From: a virus | DNA length: 29,905 bases | Virus record (IMG/VR): IMGVR_UViG_3300014720_000120 | Location: 1 to 29,905 of that record | Direction: 5' to 3' (one strand) | Shown here: piece by piece, positions 8,952-16,496 of the stretch | Layout of the letters: the number at the start of each line of letters is the position of its first letter | How positions within the stretch are numbered: position 1 is the first letter of the stretch | Translations under genes and position numbers: made by a program | Notes under the pieces: model-generated | What the model was told of the DNA's origin: nothing | What the model saw: only the letters and a program-made list of their open reading frames with translations | Database searches by the model: none

Positions 8952-9494
8952 ATGTTGTTTATATTAGAATTTCTTCCTTCTTGGGTATTTTTAGCACTGA
9001 TTGGCCTTGGTGCCCTCGGGTATCTTGCCACTTATCTTATCAAATTTGTACCCATTCCTATGGTGTACGTCTATAAGGCACCAATACAAATAGCATCAAT
9101 TGTTCTGATGATTTTTGCCACGTTTATGTATGGCGGTGCGTATAATAATGACGCATGGATGGCAAAAGTTAAAGAGATGGAGGACAAAGTTGCCGTTGCC
9201 GAAGAACAGGCCAAAAAAGAGAATGTAAGAATTGAAGAGAAGATTGTAGAAACGACCAAAGAAATCAAAGTCAAAGGTGATACAATCGTTAAAGAGATTC
9301 AGGTACCTGGTCCCGAAAGAATTAAAGAAGTTACCAAAGACATGAGTGAAGACCAGAAGAAGGCCTACGAAGCAAAAGTAGCCGAACTTGAAAATGCGAT
9401 TAAGAATTGTCCAATACCTTCAATGATACTTGACGCACACAACAAGGCAGCAAATCTTGTACCACCTGCGAAATCCACTGGAGAAAAGAAATGA
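8952..9494 (+). CDS. Inner-membrane protein with coiled coil, i-spanin-like
   Basis: This 180-residue protein has two hydrophobic segments at about residues 5-32 and 41-63, then a long Lys/Glu heptad-rich coiled coil (about 68-150), and a Cys-containing tail. An i-spanin normally has one N-terminal anchor plus a periplasmic coiled coil, so the second anchor is unusual. Its 3' end overlaps the next gene, a short lipoprotein, by four bases (ATGA), as in many Rz/Rz1 pairs. The likely role is inner-membrane half of the spanin bridge that fuses the membranes at lysis. Alternative: a structural coiled-coil membrane protein of unknown role. Confidence 0.55.
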   Translation: MLFILEFLPSWVFLALIGLGALGYLATYLIKFVPIPMVYVYKAPIQIASIVLMIFATFMYGGAYNNDAWMAKVKEMEDKVAVAEEQAKKENVRIEEKIVETTKEIKVKGDTIVKEIQVPGPERIKEVTKDMSEDQKKAYEAKVAELENAIKNCPIPSMILDAHNKAANLVPPAKSTGEKK

Positions 9495-9808
9495 GAGTTA
9501 TATTATTATCTCTAGTGATTTTTATGTCTGGTTGTGCCATGTTTCAGAAACCGGTACCTGTGGCACCAAAGTGGCCTGATGTACCACCTGCACTCAAAGA
9601 AAAATGTGAGGCACTTAAAACAGTTGCAATGGAGAAAGTTTCAATTACCGATATGATGAAAGTGATTGTTGAAAATTATACACTACATTACCAGTGTTCA
9701 GCCAAAGTAGATGGTTGGAACGAATGGTATAATTCGCAGAAGAAGATTTATGAGACTGTGGTTCCAGATAAAAGTAAGAAACCATGGTATAATTTCTGGA
9801 GCAGATGA
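9491..9808 (+). CDS. Small lipoprotein, o-spanin-like
   Basis: This 105-residue protein has a short signal MRVILLSLVIFMSGC with the lipobox cysteine at residue 15. A proline-rich stretch follows (PVPVAPKWPDVPPALK) and then a helical region with two more Cys. Rz1-type outer-membrane spanins are short, proline-rich lipoproteins, and this one overlaps a coiled-coil membrane protein gene. At about 90 mature residues it is larger than Rz1. The probable role is outer-membrane half of a spanin complex. Confidence 0.6.
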   Translation: MRVILLSLVIFMSGCAMFQKPVPVAPKWPDVPPALKEKCEALKTVAMEKVSITDMMKVIVENYTLHYQCSAKVDGWNEWYNSQKKIYETVVPDKSKKPWYNFWSR

Positions 9809-10071
9809 TGAAATATACAATACTTGGACTGTTATTTCTTACTTTCGTTCTCAGTGGTTGTGCTGCAAGTAAACACGAACTTTATTATGAAACCACAAAG
9901 TCTGTAAGTAAAGATAACACCATGTCACAAACGGCCTGCTGGGCAGCCATAGGTGAGATAGCAAAGGGATCCGATAGTGCTGTGAGAGTTGGTGCGATAG
10001 CCCTTGCTGATAGATGTAAGAATGAAGCCACTAAAGTAGAGCCACCAAAAACAAATTGGTTAGGACTATAA
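9805..10071 (+). CDS. Second small lipoprotein
   Basis: This 88-residue protein has a signal peptide ending LSGC (lipid-modified Cys19, or 18 if the second ATG at 9808 is used). The mature part is helical with two further Cys (in TACWAA and ADRCKNE), suggesting a disulphide. The start overlaps the previous stop codon. It could act with the spanins or in superinfection exclusion; the sequence does not decide between them. Confidence 0.65.
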   Translation: MMKYTILGLLFLTFVLSGCAASKHELYYETTKSVSKDNTMSQTACWAAIGEIAKGSDSAVRVGAIALADRCKNEATKVEPPKTNWLGL

Positions 10072-10074
10072 CAC

Positions 10075-10698
10075 ATGGATTTAACAGTAGAACAATTAAA
10101 ACAATTACTTCCAAAGAACCCTTATGTGACCTACTGGCATACAGCTCTAGCGCAGTTGTTTCCAGACTATGAAATTAATACACCACAAAGAATGGCTGCA
10201 TTTGTAGCACAGTGCGCCCATGAATCTGGTGGTTTTATGGTTCTACAGGAGAACCTGAATTACAAATGGCAATCTCTTCGTAAGGTATTTCCAAAGTATT
10301 TTCCAACCGATGAGATAGCCCAACAATACGCAGGTAAACCAAACAAACAAGAAGCAATCGCCAACCGTGTATATGCCAGTCGTATGGGGAATGGACCTGA
10401 AGATTCTGGTGATGGTTGGCGTTATCGTGGTCGTGGTTTGATTCAATTGACAGGCCGTGATAATTATGCTTGGTTTGCTGCATCTCTCAGCATTTCACCA
10501 GAAGAAGCAACAGAATACCTTGGCACCTTTGAAGGTGCTGCACAATCAGCCTGTTGGTTCTGGGAAACAAATAAACTGAATCAATTTGCTGACAAGGGAG
10601 ACATTGTAACATTAACAAAACGCATTAACGGTGGCACGATAGGACTTCAGGATCGCATTAAACATTATGAACATGCGCTTCACGTCCTGGGGGTATAG
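10075..10698 (+). CDS. GH19-type endolysin (chitinase-like muramidase)
   Basis: This 207-residue protein is a single GH19 catalytic domain. The general acid Glu50 lies in AAFVAQCAHESGGF, with a second conserved Glu59 in QENLNY. The conserved GWRYRGRGLIQLTGRDNY follows at 114-131, and TKRINGG at 181-187. GH19 proteins in phages of Gram-negative hosts cleave the peptidoglycan glycan chain. There is no signal peptide or cell-wall binding domain, so release needs a holin. Candidate holins lie downstream (10988 and 11542). The length is typical for single-domain phage GH19 lysins. Confidence 0.9.
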   Translation: MDLTVEQLKQLLPKNPYVTYWHTALAQLFPDYEINTPQRMAAFVAQCAHESGGFMVLQENLNYKWQSLRKVFPKYFPTDEIAQQYAGKPNKQEAIANRVYASRMGNGPEDSGDGWRYRGRGLIQLTGRDNYAWFAASLSISPEEATEYLGTFEGAAQSACWFWETNKLNQFADKGDIVTLTKRINGGTIGLQDRIKHYEHALHVLGV

Positions 10699-10998
10699 AT
10701 GGTGGCAGACCAAAAACTTTTCAAATTTTTAATGTTTTTGCTTGTACTACCACTTGGTCTTGCCATTTTTGGTGGAGACCGTTTTCGTTATCCGTGCCAA
10801 GACCCACAGAATTGGGAAAAACAAATGTGTAAGTTTCCCGATTGTGATGTAACAAGAACATGTCCAGAGCATGTATTCAAAGGGCAACGTGATCCAAGAT
10901 TAGGACCACCGCCAACAAGAGTAGAACCAATGGCCTCCGCAACACCTGCACCACAGAGTTGTCCTGCGCCGGCACAAGGAGCAAATTGTGGAAAATAA
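10699..10998 (+). CDS. Cys-rich single-TM phage protein, unknown
   Basis: This 99-residue protein begins directly after the endolysin stop. One hydrophobic segment (about residues 8-25) is followed by a conserved Cys region with FRYPCQDPQNWEKQMC and CDVTRTCPEHVF, then a proline-rich tail ending CGK. I have seen the PCQDPxNWE...TRTCPE pattern in small lysis-region proteins of T4-like aquatic phages, without known function. The Cys spacing suggests disulphides on the periplasmic side. Confidence 0.7.
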   Translation: MVADQKLFKFLMFLLVLPLGLAIFGGDRFRYPCQDPQNWEKQMCKFPDCDVTRTCPEHVFKGQRDPRLGPPPTRVEPMASATPAPQSCPAPAQGANCGK

Positions 10999-11467
10999 TA
11001 ACAGTTTTATATACACAGAAGAGCAGTTAATGGCTCGTCTGAAGTTTTTTATTGGTGTGTGTCTGGCATTGACACTCACTGGTATTGTTTTTGTTGTTTT
11101 GTATTCTTTGATTTTCGTTACACAACCATTGAACGCCATTTCACCGATTGACCAAAAATTCTTTGAGTTGATTGTACCAATTGCAACCTTTCTTACTGGT
11201 ACACTTTCTGGTATCATGTTAGCAGGTGCCAAGAAAGAAGACCAAGAGGCCATGTTAGCTGCACAAAAGATGGCCAACGAAAACTTTGAGGCAACCAAGA
11301 AAGCCATGACAGCACCGCCACCACAACAATCATCCATGCCTACAGTGACAGTAGGAAATAATGGTGCGATTACAATAGGCGGTGGTAGTAATGGTGCGCC
11401 GCCAGGTGTGATTGTTGGTTTTGGTGGAAAACCTGCACCTCCAATGGCACCACAACCGGAACTGTAA
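10988..11467 (+). CDS. Two-TM membrane protein, holin candidate
   Basis: This 159-residue protein uses a GTG start (GTGGAAAAT) that overlaps the previous gene by 11 bases. An ATG at 11030 is the alternative, but it would remove FIYTEEQL, which looks like part of the family. Two hydrophobic segments lie at about residues 20-45 (FFIGVCLALTLTGIVFVVLYS) and 62-83. A Gly/Pro-rich, low-complexity cytoplasmic or periplasmic tail follows (ITIGGGSNGAPPG). Small two-TM proteins next to an endolysin are often holins, but the tail is unusual for one. The role is uncertain. Confidence 0.65.
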   Translation: MENNNSFIYTEEQLMARLKFFIGVCLALTLTGIVFVVLYSLIFVTQPLNAISPIDQKFFELIVPIATFLTGTLSGIMLAGAKKEDQEAMLAAQKMANENFEATKKAMTAPPPQQSSMPTVTVGNNGAITIGGGSNGAPPGVIVGFGGKPAPPMAPQPEL

Positions 11468-11468
11468 A

Positions 11469-11573
11469 ATGACTTGGTTTAGGCACCGTAGAAAAAGTCC
11501 ACCACCTAAACCAATACCAAATCCGCCACTGCCACCTACTGATGAAAAACCTAATCCAAAGTATTTTTCGTGA
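11469..11573 (+). CDS. 34-residue proline-rich basic peptide, overlaps next gene
   Basis: This short ORF starts ATGACTTGGTTT just after the previous stop and codes for a peptide with WFRHRRKSPPPKPIPNPPLPP. It has ten prolines in 34 residues. Its last 32 bases overlap the start of the membrane protein gene at 11542 in another frame. The tight spacing and the absence of any other gene in 11468-11541 support expression. A translated leader that couples the next gene is an equally good explanation. Confidence 0.5.
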   Translation: MTWFRHRRKSPPPKPIPNPPLPPTDEKPNPKYFS

Positions 11574-11814
11574 CAGTATAGATGGTTCGTGGAGTAGCCG
11601 TAGAATTATAACGTTTTTAGCATTTGTATTTTGTAGTATTGCCTTCTTTGCCAATTTGTTTTGGGAGAAAAATATAAATGCCGCAATGTTTGAAGGAATG
11701 ATGTATATTGTATTAGGTGGTCTGGGATTTACAGTGAGTGAAAAATTCGCAAGTAAACCTCAGGTAAAATTTTATGGCACACCACTGCCAAAAACTAAGG
11801 AGAAAGAAATATGA
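11542..11814 (+). CDS. Small two-TM protein, holin candidate
   Basis: This 90-residue protein has an N-terminal amphipathic stretch (SIFRDSIDGSWSSRR), two hydrophobic segments (about 22-41 and 51-67), and a basic tail. Size, topology and position after the endolysin fit a class II-type holin or antiholin. It is a better holin candidate by size than the 10988 product. The start lies inside the 34-residue proline-rich ORF. Confidence 0.6.
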   Translation: MKNLIQSIFRDSIDGSWSSRRIITFLAFVFCSIAFFANLFWEKNINAAMFEGMMYIVLGGLGFTVSEKFASKPQVKFYGTPLPKTKEKEI

Positions 11815-11942
11815 AATCAGTAATCGCATTAATTTTCACATCACTATTTGCCACTTCAGTTATTGCTGCCGAGGCTAAGAAAGAAGAACCAAAGAAAGAC
11901 GCACCTAAGGCTGAGGCGAAGAAAGCCGAAGCTAAAAAATAA
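11811..11942 (+). CDS. Exported Lys/Glu/Ala-rich peptide (43 residues)
   Basis: The ATG overlaps the previous TGA (ATGA junction) and an AAGGAGAAAG ribosome site precedes it. The product has a clear signal peptide (SVIALIFTSLFATSVIA, probable cleavage after about residue 20). The mature part is about 23 residues of Lys, Glu and Ala repeats (KKEEPKKDAPKAEAKKAE). The next gene is a longer relative. A free or membrane-associated charged periplasmic peptide is expected; its role is unknown. Confidence 0.7.
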   Translation: MKSVIALIFTSLFATSVIAAEAKKEEPKKDAPKAEAKKAEAKK

Positions 11943-11954
11943 TCGGAGAATCGG

Positions 11955-12188
11955 ATGAAATATTTTATCACACTCTTTGCGACAATGGCTATGGCTGCAT
12001 GTGCCTATGCCTCTGAACCAGCAAAGAAGGAAGAGCCAAAGAAAGCCGAAGTCAAAAAGGTTTGTATTGACAAGGTGACAAAAGATGGCAAACCTGTTAT
12101 GGATAAAGATGGAAAACAAGCTCAAGATTGTAAAGAGATGAAAGTCCACCAGAAACTTGAAGGTACTAAAGTTCCTGATAAGAAATAA
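11955..12188 (+). CDS. Exported Lys-rich protein, paralogue of the preceding peptide
   Basis: This 77-residue protein has a signal peptide MKYFITLFATMAMAACAYA with likely cleavage before SEP; a lipobox reading (MAAC) is possible but weaker. The mature N-terminus PAKKEEPKKAEVKK matches the 43-residue neighbour. It then adds a Cys-containing part with two Cys (VCIDKVT and AQDCKEM). RBS CGGAGAATCGG precedes it. The pair looks like a duplication of a secreted phage peptide in the lysis cassette. Confidence 0.7.
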   Translation: MKYFITLFATMAMAACAYASEPAKKEEPKKAEVKKVCIDKVTKDGKPVMDKDGKQAQDCKEMKVHQKLEGTKVPDKK

Positions 12189-12191
12189 TCC

Positions 12192-12506
12192 ATGGCTACC
12201 ACTGCCGAACGTCTTGGTGTCGTTGAAACCAAGGTAGAAAATCTAAATGAAAAGGTTGATGAGCTAAAAGTTGAGATAAAAGATTTACATGAGTGCCTTG
12301 ATAGAACCAGAGATGGTTTGGCCGAGAAACTTGATGTAATGTATAACGCATCTTGTGACCAACATAAAGCTCTAGCCTCAGATTTAGAGAAACTTAAAAA
12401 AGACAAAGATAAAATTGTTTGGTTAGTAGGCGGTGGTATTGCCTTTCTTGGTTGGTTAAGTGGCCATTCAGATAAGGTTTTGGAAGTAATCAAAACTTTT
12501 ACTTGA
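12192..12506 (+). CDS. Coiled-coil protein with C-terminal membrane anchor
   Basis: This 104-residue protein has a long heptad coiled coil (about residues 5-75, VETKVENLNEKVDELKVEIK) and one hydrophobic segment (79-93, IVWLVGGGIAFLGWLSG). The layout resembles XhlA-type phage haemolysin or holin-accessory proteins. Such proteins sit in the membrane beside a holin. The sequence similarity to XhlA is only at the level of architecture. Its stop codon TGA lies inside the -35 box of the next promoter. Confidence 0.6.
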   Translation: MATTAERLGVVETKVENLNEKVDELKVEIKDLHECLDRTRDGLAEKLDVMYNASCDQHKALASDLEKLKKDKDKIVWLVGGGIAFLGWLSGHSDKVLEVIKTFT

Positions 12507-12531
12507 CACGCATCTTCGTATGCTTTATAAT
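12503..12531 (+). promoter_or_regulatory. Consensus sigma70 promoter for primase
   Basis: TTGACA (12503-12508), a 17-base spacer and TATAAT (12526-12531) form a perfect host-type promoter. Transcription would begin about 12537-12540, at or within three bases of the primase ATG at 12540. This marks the switch from late genes to DNA metabolism genes. Confidence 0.8.
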
Positions 12532-12539
12532 GGATCGTT

Positions 12540-13565
12540 ATGTTATCACTTGATATTAAATATCTTCGCCTTCTTTCTTCCCGTTTGCGTAATTTCAAGC
12601 AGAAGAAAGAGGGCCTTTTTAATTTCTCTTGCCCAATTTGTGGAGATTCTAAGAAGAATCTTACCAAAGCCCGTGGGTATGCGTTTGCCAAGGGTAATGA
12701 TTATTTCTATCGTTGCCACAACTGCGGAATAAGTACAAATGTTGGTAACCTCATTAAATACATTGACGCTACCACCCACAAAGAATATGTCCTTGAACGG
12801 TACACCTCGGGTAGAACCAATAACGCCAATTCAGCCAACGCAGTATTACAAATATCCGCACCAAAATTTGGAAAACTACAAAAGCAAAAGGTTTTTGAGC
12901 ACGCTGAATGGTGCGACAAGTTACCATCTGGACATTTTTGCCTAGAGTACCTAAAAAGACGACAGATACCAGAAAATGTCTACAAGTTACTGCTGTTTAC
13001 TAGCAAGTACGCAGATTTTGTTACATCAATTTATTCCGAGCATGGAAAACAACTAACTAATGATGCAAGACTGGTGATCCCTTTCTATGATGAAAACGAT
13101 GAATTAATTGCTGTTTCGGGCCGAGCCCTTGAAACCAGTGATAAATCTCTTCGGTATGTGACCGTTCGTACTAATCAATCACAAAACAAATTGATTTATG
13201 GTCTTGATAGAATAAAATCATCGGAAAAAATACTCTTGGTTGAGGGTCCACTAGATTCCCTTTTTCTAAATAACTGTCTGGCCTCAGGTGATGCCAACTT
13301 GGCCCTAACGGCAAAAGAAATCTCTGGTGATGTAACATTAATATTTGATAATGAACCTCGTAACAAAGAAATATTGAAAATGATGAGTAGAGCGATTGAT
13401 ATAGGTTACGATGTGGTTATATGGCCTGAATCAATTGAAGGTAAAGACATTAATGAGATGGTGATGAGTGGTATTTCACCAAGTGAGATTTCAGATATTA
13501 TAAGTAGTAACACATTCAATGGGATAACAGCGAAACTAAAATTTAACATGTGGAAGAAATTATGA
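12540..13565 (+). CDS. DNA primase, T4 gp61 type
   Basis: This 341-residue protein matches T4 gp61 in length and layout. The zinc finger is C31xxC34...C59xxC62 (CPICGDSK and RCHNCG). The Toprim core shows LLVEGPLDSLFL with Glu235 and Asp239, then LIFDNEPRNKE (Asp270) and KDINEM. The C-terminal NGITAKLKF recalls the T4 end. The enzyme makes RNA primers for lagging-strand synthesis with the gp41 helicase, which lies outside this window. The start is fixed by the T4-like N-terminal length and the promoter right before it. Its stop overlaps the thyX start. Confidence 0.9.
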   Translation: MLSLDIKYLRLLSSRLRNFKQKKEGLFNFSCPICGDSKKNLTKARGYAFAKGNDYFYRCHNCGISTNVGNLIKYIDATTHKEYVLERYTSGRTNNANSANAVLQISAPKFGKLQKQKVFEHAEWCDKLPSGHFCLEYLKRRQIPENVYKLLLFTSKYADFVTSIYSEHGKQLTNDARLVIPFYDENDELIAVSGRALETSDKSLRYVTVRTNQSQNKLIYGLDRIKSSEKILLVEGPLDSLFLNNCLASGDANLALTAKEISGDVTLIFDNEPRNKEILKMMSRAIDIGYDVVIWPESIEGKDINEMVMSGISPSEISDIISSNTFNGITAKLKFNMWKKL

Positions 13566-14233
13566 AAGTCAGCTTAGTGAGTTACAGTACAGCAGCACCT
13601 TTACTATGTGGTGAGGGTGTTATAGAAATAAAGGATTTAATTGCATTTTGTGCTCGTGTATCAAATCCAAGTAATCAAACAAACACCGAAACAAGTGAGA
13701 AATTGATTCGTTATCTAATTAAGAATAAACACTGGTCACCACTTGAAATGGTGAATATGTGTTTAGAGATTGAAACCACCAGAGACATAGCGAGACAGAT
13801 ATTGCGACACCGATCTTTTTCATTTCAAGAATTCAGTCAACGATATGCTGATCCAACCAAAGACCTAGATTTTGAAGTTCGTGAAGCCCGCCTGCAAGAC
13901 AATAAGAACCGACAAAACAGTATAGAAACTGATGATGAAAGACTCCAAAAGAAATGGGAGATGGCGCAGCACCGGGTTATCCATGAGGCCCGAGCTGCAT
14001 ATGAGTGGGCTATCAAAAATGGTATCGCCAAAGAGGTTGCTAGGGTTGTATTACCTGAAGGCAATACCGTTTCTCGCATGTATATGAATGGTACCCTTCG
14101 TTCATGGATTCACTACATAGAACTCCGTTCAGCCAACGGTACACAAAAAGAACATAGAGATATAGCACTGGCCTGTGCTGAAGTCATTGGGAATGTTTTT
14201 CCAATGGCCAATGAATTCGCATTACAACAATAA
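13562..14233 (+). CDS. thyX: Flavin-dependent thymidylate synthase ThyX
   Basis: The 223-residue product carries the ThyX signature RHRSFSFQEFSQRY at residues 82-95 and the C-terminal substrate-binding region RVVLPEGNTVSRMYMNGTLRSW. It converts dUMP to dTMP with FAD, NADPH and methylene-tetrahydrofolate, without the classical ThyA. I chose the ATG at 13562, which overlaps the primase stop (ATGA) and follows GGAAG at good spacing. A GTG at 13550 would add four residues. It opens the nucleotide-synthesis run with nrdA, thioredoxin and nrdB. Confidence 0.92.
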   Translation: MKVSLVSYSTAAPLLCGEGVIEIKDLIAFCARVSNPSNQTNTETSEKLIRYLIKNKHWSPLEMVNMCLEIETTRDIARQILRHRSFSFQEFSQRYADPTKDLDFEVREARLQDNKNRQNSIETDDERLQKKWEMAQHRVIHEARAAYEWAIKNGIAKEVARVVLPEGNTVSRMYMNGTLRSWIHYIELRSANGTQKEHRDIALACAEVIGNVFPMANEFALQQ

Positions 14234-14247
14234 TAACGGAGCATTAT

Positions 14248-16044
14248 ATGGATAATATCGTTCACGGTATCAAGGTAGACTTTTCTCGTGATAATTTATT
14301 TGATGACCTTGGTGTCAAACGATTAAAAGAGTCCTATATGAGAGAAGATGAAAAATCACCACAAGAAAGGTTTGCGTATGTCTCAGCAGCATTTCGATCA
14401 AATCCAGAACACAGTCAGCGTCTTTATAATTATAGCTCTATGCACTGGCTTAGCTATAGCACACCAATACTCTCTTATGGACGTTCAAAGCGGGGTCTTC
14501 CTATTAGTTGCTTTCTACCTTATTTGGATGATAGTGCTGAAGGTCTGGTCGACACTTTATCGGAAGTCAATTGGCTCTCAATGCTTGGTGGAGGAGTAGG
14601 AATTGGTGTTGGTATTCGTTCAGCGGATGATAAAAGTGTTGGAGTCATGCCACATCTTCGCACATATGACGCATCATCTCTCGCTTATAGACAAGGTAGG
14701 ACTCGTCGTGGTTCTTATGCTGCATACCTTGATATTTCTCACCCTGATATTTTAATGTTTTTGGACATGCGTAAACCCACCGGTGATCCTAATATGCGAG
14801 CACTGAATTTACACCATGGAGTTAATATCTCTGATGATTTTATGCACATACTTGAAAAATGTATGCTTGATCCTGAGGCCGATGATACATGGGAACTGAA
14901 AGATCCACATGATGGTACAGTAAGAGAAACTATATCGGCTCGTGAACTATGGCAACGTGTATTAGAATTGAGGATGCAAACTGGAGAACCTTATCTCCAT
15001 TTTATTGACACAAGTAATAAAGCCCTACCAGACTTTCAAAAGAAACTTGGTTTGAAAATTCGTCAATCAAACCTATGCTCAGAGATTATTTTACCTACCG
15101 ACAAACAAAGAACGGCCGTATGTTGCCTTAGTTCAGTCAATCTGGAGTATTATGATGATTGGAAAAATGATAAGTATTTTCTTCGGGACGTTGCCGAGAT
15201 GCTTGATAATGTATTGCAGCACTTTATTGATAATGCTCCTGATTCTGTTTCACGGGCTAAATTCTCTGCTTCTAGTGAGCGTAGCATTGGTGTGGGCGCT
15301 CTCGGCTATCATGCTTACTTACAAAGGAATGGTATACCTTTTGAATCCGCCCTCGCAGTAAGTAAAAACAAACAAATTTTTAAACATATTCGTGAAGGAT
15401 TAGATCATGCAAATATCGAACTCGGAAAAGAAAGAGGCGAGGCTCCTGATGCTACAGGTACAGGTAAGCGTTTTAGCCACATGCTTGCTATTGCTCCTAA
15501 TGCTTCAAGTTCCATTATTATGGGCAATACTAGCCCCTCCATTGAGCCTTATCGTGCTAATGCTTATAGACAAGACACTCTTTCGGGTGCTTTTCTAAAC
15601 AAAAATAAATGGTTAGACAAAATTATCATGGAGAAATGCAATGCCGATTCTAACTTGGACTACAACGAAATCTGGTCAAGTATCATCGCCAATGATGGCA
15701 GCGTTCAACATCTTGAGTTCCTATCAGACTGGGAACGTGACGTATTTAAGACCTCTATGGAAATTGACCAAAGATGGGTCATACAGCATGCCGCTGATCG
15801 CCAGCCCTATATTGATCAAGCGCAAAGTCTCAATCTCTTTTTCAGACCAGACTCAAACATCAAATACATCCACGCAGTACACTTTATGGCGTGGAAACAA
15901 GGACTCAAAACGCTTTACTACTGCCGCTCAGAGAAGATTGGCAAAGCTGATAAAGTCTCTAAGCGAATTGAAAGACAAGTCATAGAAGAAATAGATTTAA
16001 AACAATTAGCAACCGAAGAGGTTTGCTTAGCTTGCGAGGGATAA
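14248..16044 (+). CDS. nrdA: Ribonucleotide reductase class Ia, alpha subunit (short form)
   Basis: The 598-residue protein has the catalytic pattern of class I alpha subunits: Cys88 in SCFL, NLCSEI with Asn275, Cys277 and Glu279, the second redox Cys in VCCLSSVNL (292/293), and PNASSSIIMGNTSPSIEP. The C-terminal tail ends in CLACEG (Cys593/596), the shuttle pair reduced by thioredoxin. The protein is shorter than bacterial NrdA (about 760), and the N-terminal ATP-cone is missing, so dATP feedback is probably lost, as in T4-like cyanophages. RBS ACGGAG precedes it. It reduces ribonucleotides for phage DNA synthesis together with NrdB at 17437. Confidence 0.93.
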   Translation: MDNIVHGIKVDFSRDNLFDDLGVKRLKESYMREDEKSPQERFAYVSAAFRSNPEHSQRLYNYSSMHWLSYSTPILSYGRSKRGLPISCFLPYLDDSAEGLVDTLSEVNWLSMLGGGVGIGVGIRSADDKSVGVMPHLRTYDASSLAYRQGRTRRGSYAAYLDISHPDILMFLDMRKPTGDPNMRALNLHHGVNISDDFMHILEKCMLDPEADDTWELKDPHDGTVRETISARELWQRVLELRMQTGEPYLHFIDTSNKALPDFQKKLGLKIRQSNLCSEIILPTDKQRTAVCCLSSVNLEYYDDWKNDKYFLRDVAEMLDNVLQHFIDNAPDSVSRAKFSASSERSIGVGALGYHAYLQRNGIPFESALAVSKNKQIFKHIREGLDHANIELGKERGEAPDATGTGKRFSHMLAIAPNASSSIIMGNTSPSIEPYRANAYRQDTLSGAFLNKNKWLDKIIMEKCNADSNLDYNEIWSSIIANDGSVQHLEFLSDWERDVFKTSMEIDQRWVIQHAADRQPYIDQAQSLNLFFRPDSNIKYIHAVHFMAWKQGLKTLYYCRSEKIGKADKVSKRIERQVIEEIDLKQLATEEVCLACEG

Positions 16045-16060
16045 CAAAATGGAAGAAATT

Positions 16061-16231
16061 ATGGCCTTTAATTTCTTTTCATTACATTTAGATAATATTA
16101 ATTTATTATCTATAATGATTGGTATGTTATTAGGGTCTACCATGTTCCGCCATCGGGCTGCATTTTGGGTTGCAGTTTATTTTATTATCATTTTTGTTTA
16201 TTACTTTATCAGATACACATATAAAATTTAA
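16061..16231 (+). CDS. Small two-TM membrane protein, unknown
   Basis: The likely start is the ATG at 16061, which follows GGAAG at six bases; an upstream ATG at 16049 would add MEEI but has no ribosome site. The 14 bases around this start (TGGAAGAAATTATG) are identical to those at the thyX start. The 56-residue product has two hydrophobic segments (LLSIMIGMLLGSTMF and FWVAVYFIIIFVYYFI) separated by RHRA. It sits inside the nrd cluster, but no link to nucleotide metabolism is evident. Confidence 0.6.
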   Translation: MAFNFFSLHLDNINLLSIMIGMLLGSTMFRHRAAFWVAVYFIIIFVYYFIRYTYKI

Positions 16232-16241
16232 CGGAGAATAG

Positions 16242-16484
16242 ATGAAAATACTTAAGTTTCAAGCCGATTGGTGTGAACCTTGTAAGGCTCTCACCAAACT
16301 CATGGAAGAAATTGATACTAAAATTGAAGTAGAAGTTATTGATATTGACAAAGAGCCACTAACATCAGCGAAGTATGGTATTCGTGGTGTTCCTACATTA
16401 GTGAAAATAGATGAGAATGGTATTGTGGATAGGCTAACTGGTTACAAAAATAAAAAACAAATAGAGGATTTCATTAATGGTTAA
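16242..16484 (+). CDS. Thioredoxin-like protein (WCEPCK)
   Basis: This 80-residue protein is a short thioredoxin or glutaredoxin fold with the active site W10-C11-E-P-C14-K and the conserved cis-proline region GIRGVPTLV. The likely role is to reduce the C-terminal Cys pair of the phage NrdA. A CGGAGAATAG ribosome site precedes the ATG. The 3' end of this gene also contains the left copy of a 13-base repeat derived from the nrdB start. Confidence 0.88.
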   Translation: MKILKFQADWCEPCKALTKLMEEIDTKIEVEVIDIDKEPLTSAKYGIRGVPTLVKIDENGIVDRLTGYKNKKQIEDFING

Positions 16485-16488
16485 AAAG
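16476..16488 (+). repeat. Left copy of 13-base direct repeat (nrdB start remnant)
   Basis: AATGGTTAAAAAG here is identical to 17436-17448, where it spans the nrdB start. In this copy it reads ATG GTT AAA AAG GAT TGA, a five-codon remnant MVKKD that matches the nrdB N-terminus MVKKQ. An AGAGGA ribosome site eight bases upstream is retained. Confidence 0.8.
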
Positions 16489-16496
16489 GATTGAAA

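Noticed and set aside
14348-14599. Plus-strand ORF within nrdA in another frame
   Set aside because: It looks like a membrane protein but lies wholly inside a conserved catalytic gene, with no independent promoter.
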